DNA of 64,000 nt from Comamonas suwonensis (GCF_012844455.2 NZ_JABBCQ020000017.1:61500-125499), one strand, 5' to 3'. Shown: positions 1 to 9,576, counted from the stretch's first letter. Notes: generated by a model not told the origin, from the sequence alone. Made by a program: numbers and translations.

Positions 1-122
1 TGTTCGCCCTGAACGACGCCGCACTGATCAATCACAAACATGATTGCGCCTGTTTGGGAGCGCATCGTAGCCACAACTTTAGTGCCCTCAAGGCTCAGAG
101 AAAAATCCAAAGAAGCAAGCAC
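1..122 (-). CDS. Possible 5' end of an unknown gene running off the left edge
   Basis: The minus strand is open from a GTG at position 122 to the window edge, about 40 codons, directly after an in-frame TGA. The conceptual peptide has alternating hydrophobic stretches (for example KVVATMRSQTGAIMFVIDQ) that look more protein-like than the plus-strand frame open over the same bases. There is only a weak purine-rich stretch before the GTG. No family is recognised, and the fragment may be non-coding. Confidence 0.25.
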   Translation of the reverse strand, partial: MLASLDFSLSLEGTKVVATMRSQTGAIMFVIDQCGVVQGE

Positions 123-944
123 ATGCTCTCAGAAAACTCGTGTGAGTCTGAGTCCACTTCCAGAATTTCAGAACCTTTGATCAAGCCCAGAAGCTCAACC
201 GGCAATCATTGACTAGCGAGGTACCAGGAATAGCTGCCCATCTCACACCCTTCAGCGCAGAGCTAAAAAGCCTGGACTAACGTCATTTCGACATCCAGTG
301 ATTGCACATCAGAGTGTGGCACCACTAAAGATGTCGAAGATCTTTCGTCCAAACGAAATACGTTCTGCAGCGTCTTGTGTTTACTGCCCTCAATCGAATC
401 CGCTTGCACACGTCTAAAAGCTCGTAACCATTTCCTTTCGAGCATAGTTCATCGTGTTGATTCATTCGTTTTCATCAAGGCAAAAATGGCATTCATTGCG
501 ACTCCAGCAAATGGAAAAGGAGTGAGCGATGAATTCAACCAAGGTCATTGGTTATGCAGAAAGCTCGAAAACAGCGTCGGCTAGAGTTATCCCACTCGCA
601 CTGAAGCATCCCCCTCGATTAATCGTTATAAATGCAATAGCAGTCACAACAATAGCGGCAACTGAAATAGAGGCAGCCTCTTCAGATATTTTCAGAAAAG
701 TCAATCATGGCCGGCTAGTCAAAATGCCACCAAGGAGAAGCACAAAATAATTACCAGTTGAAGCAAAAGAAGGGATAGCTCAAATTTTCATGCAAGGCCT
801 GCGCACTTTTGTCACCGGCTTACGCCCACAGACAAGCCTCGCAACTGGATACCGATGTCAAGCTAGGCATCGAAAAACACCGCTCGGCAGCGTAAGCCCT
901 GCGATCAGCAGAAAATCCATGAATCGTTCATAAGAAAGAAGACC
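123..944. other. Gene-poor region upstream of apaH
   Basis: About 800 bases with lower G+C than the neighbours. Only short open frames occur, without family resemblance; the best of them is listed separately at 529-750. No RNA gene, repeat or mobile-element end was recognised. It may be decayed or recently acquired sequence beside the core apaH gene. Confidence 0.4.
529..750 (+). CDS. Possible small protein of 73 residues, function unknown
   Basis: A short frame whose ATG is preceded by a good Shine-Dalgarno sequence (AAAAGGAG, six bases before the start). The product would have a moderately hydrophobic centre (residues about 28-47, LIVINAIAVTTIAATEIEAA) and a basic tail ending PPRRSTK, so a small membrane-associated protein is conceivable. 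No family is recognised and the surrounding DNA is gene-poor, so the main support is the ribosome binding site. Confidence 0.25.
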   Translation: MNSTKVIGYAESSKTASARVIPLALKHPPRLIVINAIAVTTIAATEIEAASSDIFRKVNHGRLVKMPPRRSTK

Positions 945-1799
945 ATGGCTCTTTACTGTATCGGTGATATTCAGGGCTGCGACGATGCCTTCGAGCAACT
1001 GCTGCAAACCGTGGATTTCTCCGTCAGCCGGGATACGCTTTATGTGCTGGGTGATCTGGTAAATCGCGGCCCCAAGTCTGCCGAAGTATTGCGCCGCTGC
1101 ATGCAGGCCGGAGACTCCATGCGCGCCCTGTTGGGCAACCATGACCTGCACCTGCTTGCCGCTGCCCAAGGCCTGCGCCGCCAGAGCAAGCGCGATACCC
1201 TGGCTCAGGTGCTGGATGCACCTGACCGTGATGCCCTGCTGAGCTGGCTGCGCCACCAGCCTCTGAGTCGCCTGCACACCAATGCCAGCGGAGAGAACCT
1301 CCTAATGGTACATGCCGGTGTGCTGCCCCAATGGAGTCTGCAAGACTGCATAGCATTGAATGCAGAGGTGCAAGCCGTTTTGCAAGGCGCTGACTTTGCG
1401 CGCTTTTTGCAGAACATGTACGGCAATCTGCCGGATCGCTGGTCAGCCAACTTGCAAGGCGATGATCGCCTGCGCTGCATCGTCAACGCCTTTACCCGGC
1501 TGCGCTTTTGCAGTGCGGAAGGCGTGATGGACTTTGAGAGTTCAGAATCTGCCGATCAAGCCCCCGAGGGGTTAACACCCTGGTTTGATATTCCCGGGCG
1601 GGCCACCGCCGACACGCCCGTCGCATTTGGCCACTGGTCCACACTGGGGCATATCAATCGCCCTGATCTGATGGCCATGGATACCGGCTGTATCTGGGGA
1701 GGCTGCCTGAGCATGATGCGCATTGGCGAGCGCATGAATGAACGCGAGCTGATTCAACTGCAATGCCCTCAGATGCAAGTGCCGGGCGGCAAGGGCTAA
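945..1799 (+). CDS. apaH: Symmetrical bis(5'-nucleosyl)-tetraphosphatase ApaH
   Basis: Hydrolyses diadenosine tetraphosphate (Ap4A) to two ADP in the cytoplasm, limiting this stress nucleotide. The 284-residue protein is of normal length for ApaH and carries the phosphoprotein-phosphatase metal motifs in order: GDIQGC at residues 7-12, GDLVNRGP near 36-43, GNHD near 65-68 and HAGVLPQW near 120. The second motif reads GDLVNRG, where many phosphatases have GDxVDRG; ApaH proteins commonly have this form. It stands alone and converges on rhlE across a shared terminator. In enterobacteria apaH lies with ksgA and apaG; that link is absent here. Confidence 0.93.
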   Translation: MALYCIGDIQGCDDAFEQLLQTVDFSVSRDTLYVLGDLVNRGPKSAEVLRRCMQAGDSMRALLGNHDLHLLAAAQGLRRQSKRDTLAQVLDAPDRDALLSWLRHQPLSRLHTNASGENLLMVHAGVLPQWSLQDCIALNAEVQAVLQGADFARFLQNMYGNLPDRWSANLQGDDRLRCIVNAFTRLRFCSAEGVMDFESSESADQAPEGLTPWFDIPGRATADTPVAFGHWSTLGHINRPDLMAMDTGCIWGGCLSMMRIGERMNERELIQLQCPQMQVPGGKG

Positions 1800-1819
1800 A
1801 AACGGCCAATGCCAACAAA

Positions 1820-1846
1820 AACGCCTGCAGTCAGCAGGCGTTCTTT
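1820..1846. terminator. Bidirectional terminator between apaH and rhlE
   Basis: A perfect 9-bp stem (AACGCCTGC, loop AGTCA, GCAGGCGTT) followed by a short T-rich tail on the plus strand, placed between two convergent genes. Confidence 0.8.
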
Positions 1847-1860
1847 AATGCAGCTCTTTC

Positions 1861-3282
1861 TTAAGAGAGGGCTGTTTGCACCGGAGCCTTGAACAAGGCC
1901 GCAATCTTGCGCTTGGGCTTGATGCCAGCACTCTTGACGGGAGCCGTGCGGCTGTCCCAGGCAGCCGCTTCAGCAGCAGCACTGGCTTCATAAGGCTTGT
2001 CGAAGAACGGATCAGCGGATGCACGAGGGGCCATACGCGATGGGCGGTGGGGATGACTGGTGCGGGGAGCACCGTCAAACTCGCGCTCACGACGGGGGCG
2101 GAACTCCTCAGCACTACGGCTTTGGCGCGCAGGGCGGAAGTCAGCCATAGGCGCTGGCTCCACCGGAATCTTCTTTTTGATGAGCTTTTCAATCTCGGCG
2201 ACCTGACGGCTGTCATGGTCGGTGACCAGCGTTACCGCCAGACCCGATGCGCCGGCACGACCGGTGCGGCCAATGCGGTGCACATAGTCTTCGGCATTGA
2301 AAGGCACGTCGTAGTTAAAGACCGCTGGCACATCCTTGATGTCCAGACCGCGAGCTGCCACATCGGTACAGACCAACAGATCGACTTCACCGGCCTTAAA
2401 CGCTTCGAGCGCCTTCAGACGCTCGTCCTGGCTCTTATCGCCATGCAGGGCAGCGGCGCGCAAACCATCACGTTCCAGGGCGCGAGTCAGGCGGGCACAA
2501 CCGAGCTTGCTGTTGGAGAAGATGAAGGCCTGACGAATCTCTCGCTCTTTCAGCACAGAGCGAATTGCGTAACGCTTGTCGTCGTCCGTCACCTTATAAA
2601 AACGCTGCTCCACAGTGGAAGCGGTTTCATTGGGGCGAGCCACTTCAATCGTGACGGGGTCTTGCAGGTAGCTACTTGCAAGGCGCTTGATCTCTGGCGA
2701 GAAAGTCGCCGAGAACAGCAGCGTGGTACGCGTCTTGGGCAAGTGCGACAGGATTCGCTGCAGATCGGGCAGAAAGCCGATGTCCAGCATGCGGTCGGCT
2801 TCATCCAGCACCACATATTCCACCTGATTGAGCACCACATTCTTGGCTTCGATGTGATCCAGCAAACGACCCGGTGTTGCCACCAGTACTTCGACGCCCT
2901 TCTTGAGCTCGATAGTCTGAGGCTTCATGTCCATGCCGCCAAACACCACGGTGCTGCGCAGCTTGGTGTGCTTGGCGTACAGCGCAATTTGCTGCGCCAC
3001 CTGATCGGCCAGCTCACGCGTAGGCAACAACACCAGCGCACGCACCGGATGGCGAGCAGGGGACGCCGAAGCATTTTCGTGGCGCATCAGCCGCTGCAGC
3101 AAAGGCAGAGAGAACGCCGCTGTCTTGCCTGTACCCGTCTGGGCAGCGCCCATGACGTCCTTTCCGGTCAATACAACCGGAATGGCCTGCGCCTGAATCG
3201 GAGTCATGGACTCATAGCCCATGTCGGCAACAGCGCGAGCCAGGGGCTCAGCCAAGTGAAGATTGGAGAAAGAGCTTGTCAT
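1861..3282 (-). CDS. rhlE: DEAD-box ATP-dependent RNA helicase, RhlE type
   Basis: Unwinds RNA using ATP, with likely roles in ribosome assembly and RNA turnover. The helicase core is complete: Q-motif region TPIQAQAIP, Walker A AQTGTGKT, PTRELA, DEAD (in VLDEADRMLDIGF), SAT, and the C-terminal domain ending in HRIGRTGR. After the core comes a basic, low-complexity tail rich in Arg, Ser and Ala, as is common in RhlE. The start chosen is the ATG at 3282 (MTSSFSNLHL), the usual N-terminus of the family; an in-frame extension to 3390 exists but adds an unusual basic leader. The product is 473 residues. Confidence 0.9.
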   Translation of the reverse strand: MTSSFSNLHLAEPLARAVADMGYESMTPIQAQAIPVVLTGKDVMGAAQTGTGKTAAFSLPLLQRLMRHENASASPARHPVRALVLLPTRELADQVAQQIALYAKHTKLRSTVVFGGMDMKPQTIELKKGVEVLVATPGRLLDHIEAKNVVLNQVEYVVLDEADRMLDIGFLPDLQRILSHLPKTRTTLLFSATFSPEIKRLASSYLQDPVTIEVARPNETASTVEQRFYKVTDDDKRYAIRSVLKEREIRQAFIFSNSKLGCARLTRALERDGLRAAALHGDKSQDERLKALEAFKAGEVDLLVCTDVAARGLDIKDVPAVFNYDVPFNAEDYVHRIGRTGRAGASGLAVTLVTDHDSRQVAEIEKLIKKKIPVEPAPMADFRPARQSRSAEEFRPRREREFDGAPRTSHPHRPSRMAPRASADPFFDKPYEASAAAEAAAWDSRTAPVKSAGIKPKRKIAALFKAPVQTALS

Positions 3283-3440
3283 TGAGGGCGTTATTGTCGC
3301 ACCGAGTGGGTTTTTCGCGTTGGCTTTGTGATTTTTTGGCGTTCGATCGGCTTTGCGCCCTGTGTTTACAGAGACACGCAGGCCATTCAATACCCCGTGT
3401 AATCTACCGGGATAACCCGGATTTCAGCAGGGTAACTCCC

Positions 3441-3475
3441 AAAAAAGAAAGGCGTGTGACTCAACACACGCCTTT
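3441..3475 (-). terminator. Terminator downstream of the ypfJ-type gene
   Basis: An 11-bp perfect stem (AAAGGCGTGTG at 3448-3458 and its complement at 3465-3475) with a run of T on the minus strand (bases 3446 to 3441), just after the metallopeptidase gene. Confidence 0.85.
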
Positions 3476-3493
3476 GCCAGACAAACACAAAGT

Positions 3494-4375
3494 TTAAAGC
3501 GACTGAGCCGCAAAGGTGTCACAGGCCTTGACGCTGCCAGTTTTATAGCCCTGTGTGAACCAGCGCACACGCTGAGCACTGGAGCCGTGGGTAAAGCTGT
3601 CAGGACGCACGGTGCCAGTGGCTTCGCGCTGCAGCTTGTCATCGCCAATCTGCTGGGCGGCATTCATGGCCGATTCGATATCGCCTTGCTCCAGCCAGCT
3701 CTTGGCCTGCTGGGACTTGTTGGCCCAGATGCCCGCCAGGCAGTCCGCCTGAAGCTCAAGGCGCACGGACATGGCGTTTTGCTCACGCTCACTCACGCGG
3801 CCGCGCATGGCATCGACCTTGCCCGAGATACCCAGCAGGTTCTGTACATGGTGCCCCACCTCATGGGCAATCACATAGGCACGGGCAAATTCGCCAGGAG
3901 CACCCAATTGGCGGCTCATGGTGTTGAAAAAGTCCATATCCAGATAGACCTTGGAGTCACCGGGACAGTAAAACGGGCCCATGGCCGACTGCCCTGTGCC
4001 GCAGGCCGTGCGCGTCACACCCGTAAATAGTACCAGCCTTGGGCTCTGGTAGTTGGCACCGCCATCACGAAAAACCTGGCTCCATACATCTTCAGTTGAA
4101 GCCAGCACGGTAGAGACAAACTTGGCTCCTTGATCATCCGCTGCCGGGCGCTGCGCAGGCGCTTGCTGCTGCACCTGGGGTGAGCCATCGCCAGAGAGGA
4201 TGCCAATCGTTGTCAGCGGGTTGATGCCAAAAACACCCCAACCGACCAGCGCCAGAACCACGGTGCCGATGCCAATGCTTCGGCCGCCTATGGGAAAACC
4301 ACCACCGCCACGACCACCACCGTCACCACGGCGGTCTTCGACGTTATCTGACTCGCGGTTGCCTTCCCACTTCAT
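3494..4375 (-). CDS. ypfJ: Neutral zinc metallopeptidase family protein, YpfJ-like
   Basis: A membrane-anchored protein of the putative neutral zinc metallopeptidase family. The start at 4375 (MKWEGNRESDNVEDRRG, the conserved N-terminus of YpfJ proteins) is preceded by AAAGGAG. A Gly-rich segment and a membrane span (IGIGTVVLALVGWGVFGINPL) come first. The soluble domain carries the zinc motif HEVGHH near the middle, with ELQADCLAG downstream supplying a likely third ligand. The product is 293 residues, normal for the family. The physiological substrate is unknown. It is monocistronic with its own terminator. Confidence 0.88.
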   Translation of the reverse strand: MKWEGNRESDNVEDRRGDGGGRGGGGFPIGGRSIGIGTVVLALVGWGVFGINPLTTIGILSGDGSPQVQQQAPAQRPAADDQGAKFVSTVLASTEDVWSQVFRDGGANYQSPRLVLFTGVTRTACGTGQSAMGPFYCPGDSKVYLDMDFFNTMSRQLGAPGEFARAYVIAHEVGHHVQNLLGISGKVDAMRGRVSEREQNAMSVRLELQADCLAGIWANKSQQAKSWLEQGDIESAMNAAQQIGDDKLQREATGTVRPDSFTHGSSAQRVRWFTQGYKTGSVKACDTFAAQSL

Positions 4376-4516
4376 GGTGCTTACTCCTTTGTTGTCTTGC
4401 ACATGGCCTGCGCCGGGTGGCGATATTAAGGGCTCCCGTTCATATTTGACGTATCAGGCTGTGCTTTTGTCACCTGAAAAAACTTTGCCCACCATTGTTT
4501 ACCTTTGGCGCGCTAT

Positions 4517-4846
4517 TCAACGCCCAGCCGGGCTTGAAACCAGTGTCATACCCGAAGGAATTTGCGCGGCGTCTGGCTGGTTGCGCGCCATCTGCTCTTC
4601 CACCACATTGACCATGCTTAGCAGCAGATAGGCCACGGCCAGCAGACCGACGATGGCGAGGATGACAGAAATCCATAATTTGCCGGACGAAGACTTGCGC
4701 ACTGCAGCCGCTTGCTGCTGAGTCGGCTCGTAGGCCTGGGCAGCGCCGCCCTCTCGCCAGACTGGCTCGGACTGTCCGTGGCTCGAAGGCGCCTGCGTCC
4801 AGGAGGGGTCTTTGCGCTGTTCTGTTCGAGAAGATGAGCCAAACAT
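4517..4846 (-). CDS. Small single-span membrane protein, function unknown
   Basis: A 109-residue protein with a hydrophilic, Gln- and Ser-rich N-terminal half, one clear transmembrane helix (residues about 58-80, LWISVILAIVGLLAVAYLLL), and a short polar C-terminus. The overlapping frames lack such organisation, which supports this one. No family is recognised, and the ribosome binding site is weak. Confidence 0.6.
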   Translation of the reverse strand: MFGSSSRTEQRKDPSWTQAPSSHGQSEPVWREGGAAQAYEPTQQQAAAVRKSSSGKLWISVILAIVGLLAVAYLLLSMVNVVEEQMARNQPDAAQIPSGMTLVSSPAGR

Positions 4847-5007
4847 ATGTGCAAAAAATCAATCAATAAAACAGACGATATTGTGCGCGCAGCTCACCCC
4901 GTCCCAAAGCGCTGATTCAGTGATCTCTTGTCGGCGAACACCGGGCCCGGCTTTCATTTTTGTAAGCTCTGCCTCTACCTCTGTCCCGTCTTTGGCCACT
5001 GGCCCGC

Positions 5008-5973
5008 ATGACCATGAACACTCACTCCCAGCCCCGCTCTGCATTTCTCGATGCCAAGGCCACTGCAGCACTACTGCCGTGGACGGCTCTGGCCGACGAG
5101 GTAGAAACACTTTTGCGTCAGATGCAAAGCAGCTCCAATGTGTCGGTTCCGCCACGCATCGTCATGCCGACTGCGCCCGGCAACTGCCTGTTCTGCATGC
5201 CTGCCACCGATGGACAGGTGGTCATGACCAAGCTCATCAGCTTCACGCCCGGCAACGCACAGGCGGGCAGGCCCACCATTCAGGGCGATATCGTCGTCTT
5301 TGATGCTGCGACGGGAGAGCGCCAGCTGATTCTGGATGGCCCCACCATCACCGCTCGCCGCACCGCCGCCGTTTCTTTACTGGCCGCGCGCAAGCTGGCC
5401 GCGCAGCCGGATGGGCCTCTGCTCATCATCGGCGCAGGTGTGCAGGGCAGCGCCCATTTACAGGCTTTTACCCAAGGGCTGGGCACGCAAGAGGTCTGGA
5501 TTCACTCGCGCAGCCACAGCAGTGCGCAAAACCTGCTGACGCAGGCACAGGCAATGGGCCTGCGTGCGCAGATTACCGATGATCTGGCTCTGGCCGCACG
5601 CCACTGCCCTCTGATCGTGACCTGCACACCCGCACAGGCCGTGGTCTTACATGAAGCGCCCCGCCCCGATGCCTTTGTCTGCGCCGTGGGCGCTTTTACG
5701 CCGCAGATGGTGGAGCTGGCCCCTGAACTGTGCTGGCGCTTTTTGCAGCAGGGCCAGATCGTGGTCGACACCAAAGATGCCGAGCACGAAGCGGGCGACC
5801 TGCTGCAAGCCGGTATTGATGTCACCGCCCTGCCCAATCTGGCCAGCGTGATGCAGCAAAACTGGGCGCGGGCCACGGGCCCTGTGCTCTTCAAATCCTG
5901 CGGCTGGGGCGGGTGGGACCTGGCTGCCACACGCCTGGCCCTGCGACAGCATCAGTCTGCGCAAGTGGCATAA
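5008..5973 (+). CDS. Ornithine cyclodeaminase / mu-crystallin family protein, probable pyrroline/piperideine-2-carboxylate reductase
   Basis: A member of the ornithine cyclodeaminase/mu-crystallin family. Many bacterial members reduce cyclic imino acids (pyrroline-2-carboxylate or piperideine-2-carboxylate) with NAD(P)H in proline, hydroxyproline or lysine catabolism. The 321-residue protein has the expected TARRTAAVS segment before the Rossmann fold and the nucleotide-binding glycines GAGVQG near residue 142. Family and length are clear; the exact substrate cannot be read from the sequence and no hydroxyproline genes lie beside it. The start is uncertain by two codons because a second ATG lies at 5014. 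Confidence 0.82.
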   Translation: MTMNTHSQPRSAFLDAKATAALLPWTALADEVETLLRQMQSSSNVSVPPRIVMPTAPGNCLFCMPATDGQVVMTKLISFTPGNAQAGRPTIQGDIVVFDAATGERQLILDGPTITARRTAAVSLLAARKLAAQPDGPLLIIGAGVQGSAHLQAFTQGLGTQEVWIHSRSHSSAQNLLTQAQAMGLRAQITDDLALAARHCPLIVTCTPAQAVVLHEAPRPDAFVCAVGAFTPQMVELAPELCWRFLQQGQIVVDTKDAEHEAGDLLQAGIDVTALPNLASVMQQNWARATGPVLFKSCGWGGWDLAATRLALRQHQSAQVA

Positions 5974-6148
5974 ACACTGAAGCGGCTTGGGGAAACGCTC
6001 CTGTTTCAGAAGCATCTAACGCTTTATGCATAAGCGCCAAATCCACTTTTCATTGAAATATCACCTCTCACACGGCGGCATCGTCAACCAGTCAAATCAG
6101 CTCTGACTTTCAGCGCAGATGACAAACTCTGAAAAACCAGTTTTAATA

Positions 6149-6165
6149 ATACTCAAATTGAGTAT
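6149..6165. promoter_or_regulatory. Palindromic operator candidate upstream of nadA
   Basis: A perfect inverted repeat, ATACTCAA and TTGAGTAT around a single A, 34 bases before the nadA start in an A+T-rich promoter region. Its position suggests a repressor site for the NAD synthesis operon. Dedicated NAD regulators (NrtR, NadQ, NiaR) are known in bacteria; which one applies here is not visible in the window. Confidence 0.6.
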
Positions 6166-6198
6166 AAATATTTAACAGAACAACTCAGGATGGAGACA

Positions 6199-7344
6199 AT
6201 GCCAATCAAGACCGTGGAATTCGATCAGCCCGCCCTGGGCACCAATGCCAATGGCAGCGCCCAGTGCAGCATCGGTCAGGCCTGGGCCAGAGTGCTGCCC
6301 GAGCAAGATCAGGCGCAGCAGCGCCAGACTGCCCAGCGCATCAAAGCCCTGCTCAAGGAGCGCAATGCCGTCATGGTGGCCCACTATTACGTGGATGGTG
6401 CACTGCAAGATCTGGCCCGCGAAACCGGGGGCTGCGTGGGCGACTCGCTGGAGATGGCACGCTTTGGCGCCGAGCACCCCGCTACCACCCTGATAGTGGC
6501 AGGCGTGCGCTTCATGGGCGAGACCGCCAAAATCCTGAGCCCTGAAAAAACCGTACTCATGCCCGATGGGGACGCCACTTGCTCTCTTGATCTGGGTTGC
6601 CCGGCCGATGAATTCAGCCAGTTCTGCGATGCCCACCCCGACCGCACCGTGGTTGTCTACGCCAATACCAGCGCTGCCGTGAAGGCGCGGGCTGACTGGG
6701 TCGTCACCTCCTCGGTGGGGCAAGACATCGTTGCCGCCCTGCATGCACGCGGCGAAAAAATCCTCTGGGCCCCAGACCGGCATCTGGGCAGCCATATCCA
6801 GAAGCAGACCGGGGCCGACATGCTGCTGTGGCAAGGCAGCTGCGTGGTGCACGATGAATTCAAGGCCGATGAACTGCAGGCGCTGGCCGACGCCCATCCC
6901 GAGGCCGCGATTCTGGTCCACCCCGAATCGCCTGCCGAAGTCACTGCACTGGCCGATGTGGTGGGCTCCACCACCCAGCTGATTGCCGCCGTGGGCCGCC
7001 TGCCCACCAGCACCTTTATCGTCGCCACCGATCTGGGCATTCTTCACGACATGCGCCTGCGCTACCCCGGCAAGACCTTTCTGGCCGCGCCCACCGCAGG
7101 CACGGGCGGCAGCTGCAAAAGCTGCGCCTTTTGCCCGTGGATGGCCATGAACAGCCTGCTCGGTGTAGAGCAAGCCCTGCTGCACCGCCAAGGCGTGATT
7201 GAGCTGGATGCGGCCCTGGGACTTGCCGCCCGCAAACCCATTCAGCGCATGCTCGACTTCGCCGCCGCCCAGCGCCAGCGCGTGCAAGCCAGCGGCGACA
7301 TGGTGCAAGACACCGCCCTGTTCCAGAACTTCGGCCCCGCCTGA
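6199..7344 (+). CDS. nadA: Quinolinate synthase NadA
   Basis: Condenses iminoaspartate with dihydroxyacetone phosphate to quinolinate in de novo NAD synthesis, using a [4Fe-4S] cluster. The three cluster cysteine regions are visible: [21 protein letters not shown] and the C-terminal [10 protein letters not shown]. The product is 381 residues. The ATG at 6199 is preferred because AGGATGGAG precedes it; the upstream ATG at 6190 has no spaced ribosome binding site. nadB starts eight bases after the stop, so the two enzymes, which share the unstable iminoaspartate, are co-translated. A palindrome at 6149-6165 probably controls the pair. Confidence 0.95.
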   Translation: MPIKTVEFDQPALGTNANGSAQCSIGQAWARVLPEQDQAQQRQTAQRIKALLKERNAVMVAHYYVDGALQDLARETGGCVGDSLEMARFGAEHPATTLIVAGVRFMGETAKILSPEKTVLMPDGDATCSLDLGCPADEFSQFCDAHPDRTVVVYANTSAAVKARADWVVTSSVGQDIVAALHARGEKILWAPDRHLGSHIQKQTGADMLLWQGSCVVHDEFKADELQALADAHPEAAILVHPESPAEVTALADVVGSTTQLIAAVGRLPTSTFIVATDLGILHDMRLRYPGKTFLAAPTAGTGGSCKSCAFCPWMAMNSLLGVEQALLHRQGVIELDAALGLAARKPIQRMLDFAAAQRQRVQASGDMVQDTALFQNFGPA

Positions 7345-7352
7345 AAGCCCCC

Positions 7353-8879
7353 ATGCCCCACTCCAAAACGTGCACCGATGTGCTCATCATCGGCAGCGGA
7401 CTGGCCGGCATGTCTCTGGCTCTGAGTCTGCCCGCCACGCTGCGCATCACCCTGCTCAGCAAAGGCCGCGCCGATGAATGCGCCAGCGCCTGGGCTCAGG
7501 GCGGCATTGCCGCCGTGCTGGACGCCAGCGATAGCCTTGAGGCCCATGTACAAGACACGCTGATCGCCGGCGCAGGCCTGTGCGATGAAACCGCCGTGCG
7601 CCGCATTCTGGAGCAAGGACCGGACGCCATTGCCTGGCTCCAGCAGCATGGCGTGCCTTTCAGCACTCAGGCCAATGGGCAGCTGCACCTGACCCGTGAA
7701 GGCGGCCACCGCGCGCGGCGCATCGTCCACGCCACAGACCGCACCGGGCTGGCCGTGCACCAGCGCCTGCTGCAGGCCTGCCAGAATCGTGGCCACATCA
7801 CCCTGCTGCAGCACTGCACCGCCATGGAGTTGCTGCAAGATGCCCAGCGCCGCTGCGTGGGCGCCAGCGTGCGCAATGCCGATGGCCGCCACCAGCGCAT
7901 GCTGGCCAGCCATACCGTACTGGCCACGGGCGGCATGGGGCAGATCTATCCCAGCACCACCAACCCCGCCACGACAACGGGCGATGGGATTGTCATGGCC
8001 TGGCGCGCAGGCTGCGCAGTGCGTGACCTGGAGTTCATGCAGTTCCATCCCACGGCGCTGCACCTCAATGGCAAGGCGGTGGGTCTGGTGTCTGAAGCCC
8101 TGCGCGGCGAAGGCGCGCTGCTGCGCCTGCCCGGCAAAAACGGCAACCCTGGCGAACGCTTCATGCTGCGCCACGACTCGCGGGCCGAACTGGCACCGCG
8201 CGACATCGTGGCCCGCGCCATCGATACCGAAATGCGGGCACACCAACTGCCCCATGTGCTGCTGGACATTACCCATCAGAGCCGCGACTGGCTGGCTCAG
8301 CATTTCCCCGGCGTCATGGCCTTGTGCGCGGCCCACGGCATTGACATTGCCACCCAGCCCATTCCCGTCGCGCCCTGCGCCCACTACACCTGCGGCGGCG
8401 TGCAGGCCCATGTGGATGGGCGCACCAGCGTGGCCGGACTGTGGGCGATTGGAGAAGTGGCACGCACCGGCCTGCATGGCGCCAACCGGCTGGCCAGCAA
8501 CTCGCTGCTGGAATGCGTGGTCATGGGGCGCGCCGCTGCGCGGCGCATGGCCGATCAGCCCCTGCTCAAACACCCCACAGTTCATCGCACCCAGCGCCAT
8601 GAGAGCAGCGGGTTCAGCCCCATCAGCCAGCACGAGATGCAGCTCAACTTGCAGCAGCTCATGCAGCAAAACGTGGGCATTGTGCGCAGCAACCACAGCC
8701 TGATTGCCGCCGCCAAGCAACTGGTGCTGTGGAGATCACAGTGGCGTGGTGCAGACCATGCCCTGCGCAACCAGCTCGTGCTGTGCAGCCTGATGGTGGA
8801 CGCCGCCCTGCAGCGCCACGCCAGCGTGGGCGCGCACTGCAATCTGGACTGGCCCATGCGGGAAGCCGCCGCGGCGTGA
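7353..8879 (+). CDS. nadB: L-aspartate oxidase NadB
   Basis: FAD enzyme that oxidises L-aspartate to iminoaspartate, the first step of de novo NAD synthesis. The 508-residue protein begins with the dinucleotide fold GSGLAGMS (residues about 13-20). It contains SKGRADECASAWAQGGIAAV (the flavin-site Ser/Gln-Gly-Gly region), HFHRT-like FMQFHPTAL, RRIVHATDRTG, and the C-terminal GGVQAHVDGRTSVAGLWAIGE with GANRLASNSLLE, all family hallmarks. It follows nadA closely and ends at a strong terminator shared with dcd. nadC is not in this window. Confidence 0.95.
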   Translation: MPHSKTCTDVLIIGSGLAGMSLALSLPATLRITLLSKGRADECASAWAQGGIAAVLDASDSLEAHVQDTLIAGAGLCDETAVRRILEQGPDAIAWLQQHGVPFSTQANGQLHLTREGGHRARRIVHATDRTGLAVHQRLLQACQNRGHITLLQHCTAMELLQDAQRRCVGASVRNADGRHQRMLASHTVLATGGMGQIYPSTTNPATTTGDGIVMAWRAGCAVRDLEFMQFHPTALHLNGKAVGLVSEALRGEGALLRLPGKNGNPGERFMLRHDSRAELAPRDIVARAIDTEMRAHQLPHVLLDITHQSRDWLAQHFPGVMALCAAHGIDIATQPIPVAPCAHYTCGGVQAHVDGRTSVAGLWAIGEVARTGLHGANRLASNSLLECVVMGRAAARRMADQPLLKHPTVHRTQRHESSGFSPISQHEMQLNLQQLMQQNVGIVRSNHSLIAAAKQLVLWRSQWRGADHALRNQLVLCSLMVDAALQRHASVGAHCNLDWPMREAAAA

Positions 8880-8896
8880 ATATCGGCTGAAAACAA

Positions 8897-8926
8897 AAAA
8901 GCCCGCGGCAGATACAGCGGGCTTTT
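8897..8926. terminator. Bidirectional terminator between nadB and dcd
   Basis: A 10-bp stem (AAAAGCCCGC and its complement) around a 10-base loop, with A and T tracts on either side, between convergent genes. Confidence 0.85.
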
Positions 8927-8946
8927 CTGATGAGGCGCTTCAACCG

Positions 8947-9513
8947 TCAGGCGCGGGGCAAGGTCACGCCATGCTGACCCTGGTACTTGCCGTTGCGGTC
9001 CTTGTAGCTGGTCTCGCACTGCTCGTCGCCCTGGAAGAACAGCACCTGGGCGCAGCCTTCGCCCGCATAGATCTTGGCGGGCAGCGGTGTGGTGTTGGAG
9101 AACTCCAGCGTCACATAGCCTTCCCACTCGGGCTCGAAAGGCGTCACGTTGACGATGATGCCGCAGCGCGCGTAGGTGCTCTTGCCCAGGCACACGGTCA
9201 GCACATCACGCGGAATACGGAAGTACTCCACCGTGCGTGCCAGCGCAAAGCTGTTGGGCGGGATGATGCAGTAGTCGCCTTCCATATCAACGAAGCTTTT
9301 TTCGTCGAAATTCTTGGGGTCGACCACGGTGCTGTGAATATTGGTGAAGACCTTGAATTCACGCGCGCAACGAATGTCGTAGCCGTAGCTCGATGTACCG
9401 TAGCTGATGACCTTCTTGCCGTCGACCTGGCGCACCTGGCCGGGCTCGTAGGGCTCGATCATGCCGTGCTGCTCCGCCATCTGACGGATCCATTTGTCGC
9501 TCTTGATGCTCAT
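8947..9513 (-). CDS. dcd: dCTP deaminase
   Basis: Deaminates dCTP to dUTP, feeding dTMP synthesis. The 188-residue protein has the normal length and conserved blocks: [37 protein letters not shown] and [19 protein letters not shown]. An AGGA ribosome binding site lies upstream of the ATG at 9513. It is a core gene with no obvious link to the purine genes around it. Confidence 0.95.
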   Translation of the reverse strand: MSIKSDKWIRQMAEQHGMIEPYEPGQVRQVDGKKVISYGTSSYGYDIRCAREFKVFTNIHSTVVDPKNFDEKSFVDMEGDYCIIPPNSFALARTVEYFRIPRDVLTVCLGKSTYARCGIIVNVTPFEPEWEGYVTLEFSNTTPLPAKIYAGEGCAQVLFFQGDEQCETSYKDRNGKYQGQHGVTLPRA

Positions 9514-9576
9514 TGGAAATCCTGTATCGCTTGGTTTTTGATAGCGCTATATGGCTATGTAACCAGCGCAAGATCG

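Noticed and set aside
3..212. Plus-strand open frame at the left edge
   Set aside because: Its composition (many Ser, Lys, Asn and scattered Cys) looks random, and the minus strand over the same bases is somewhat more protein-like.
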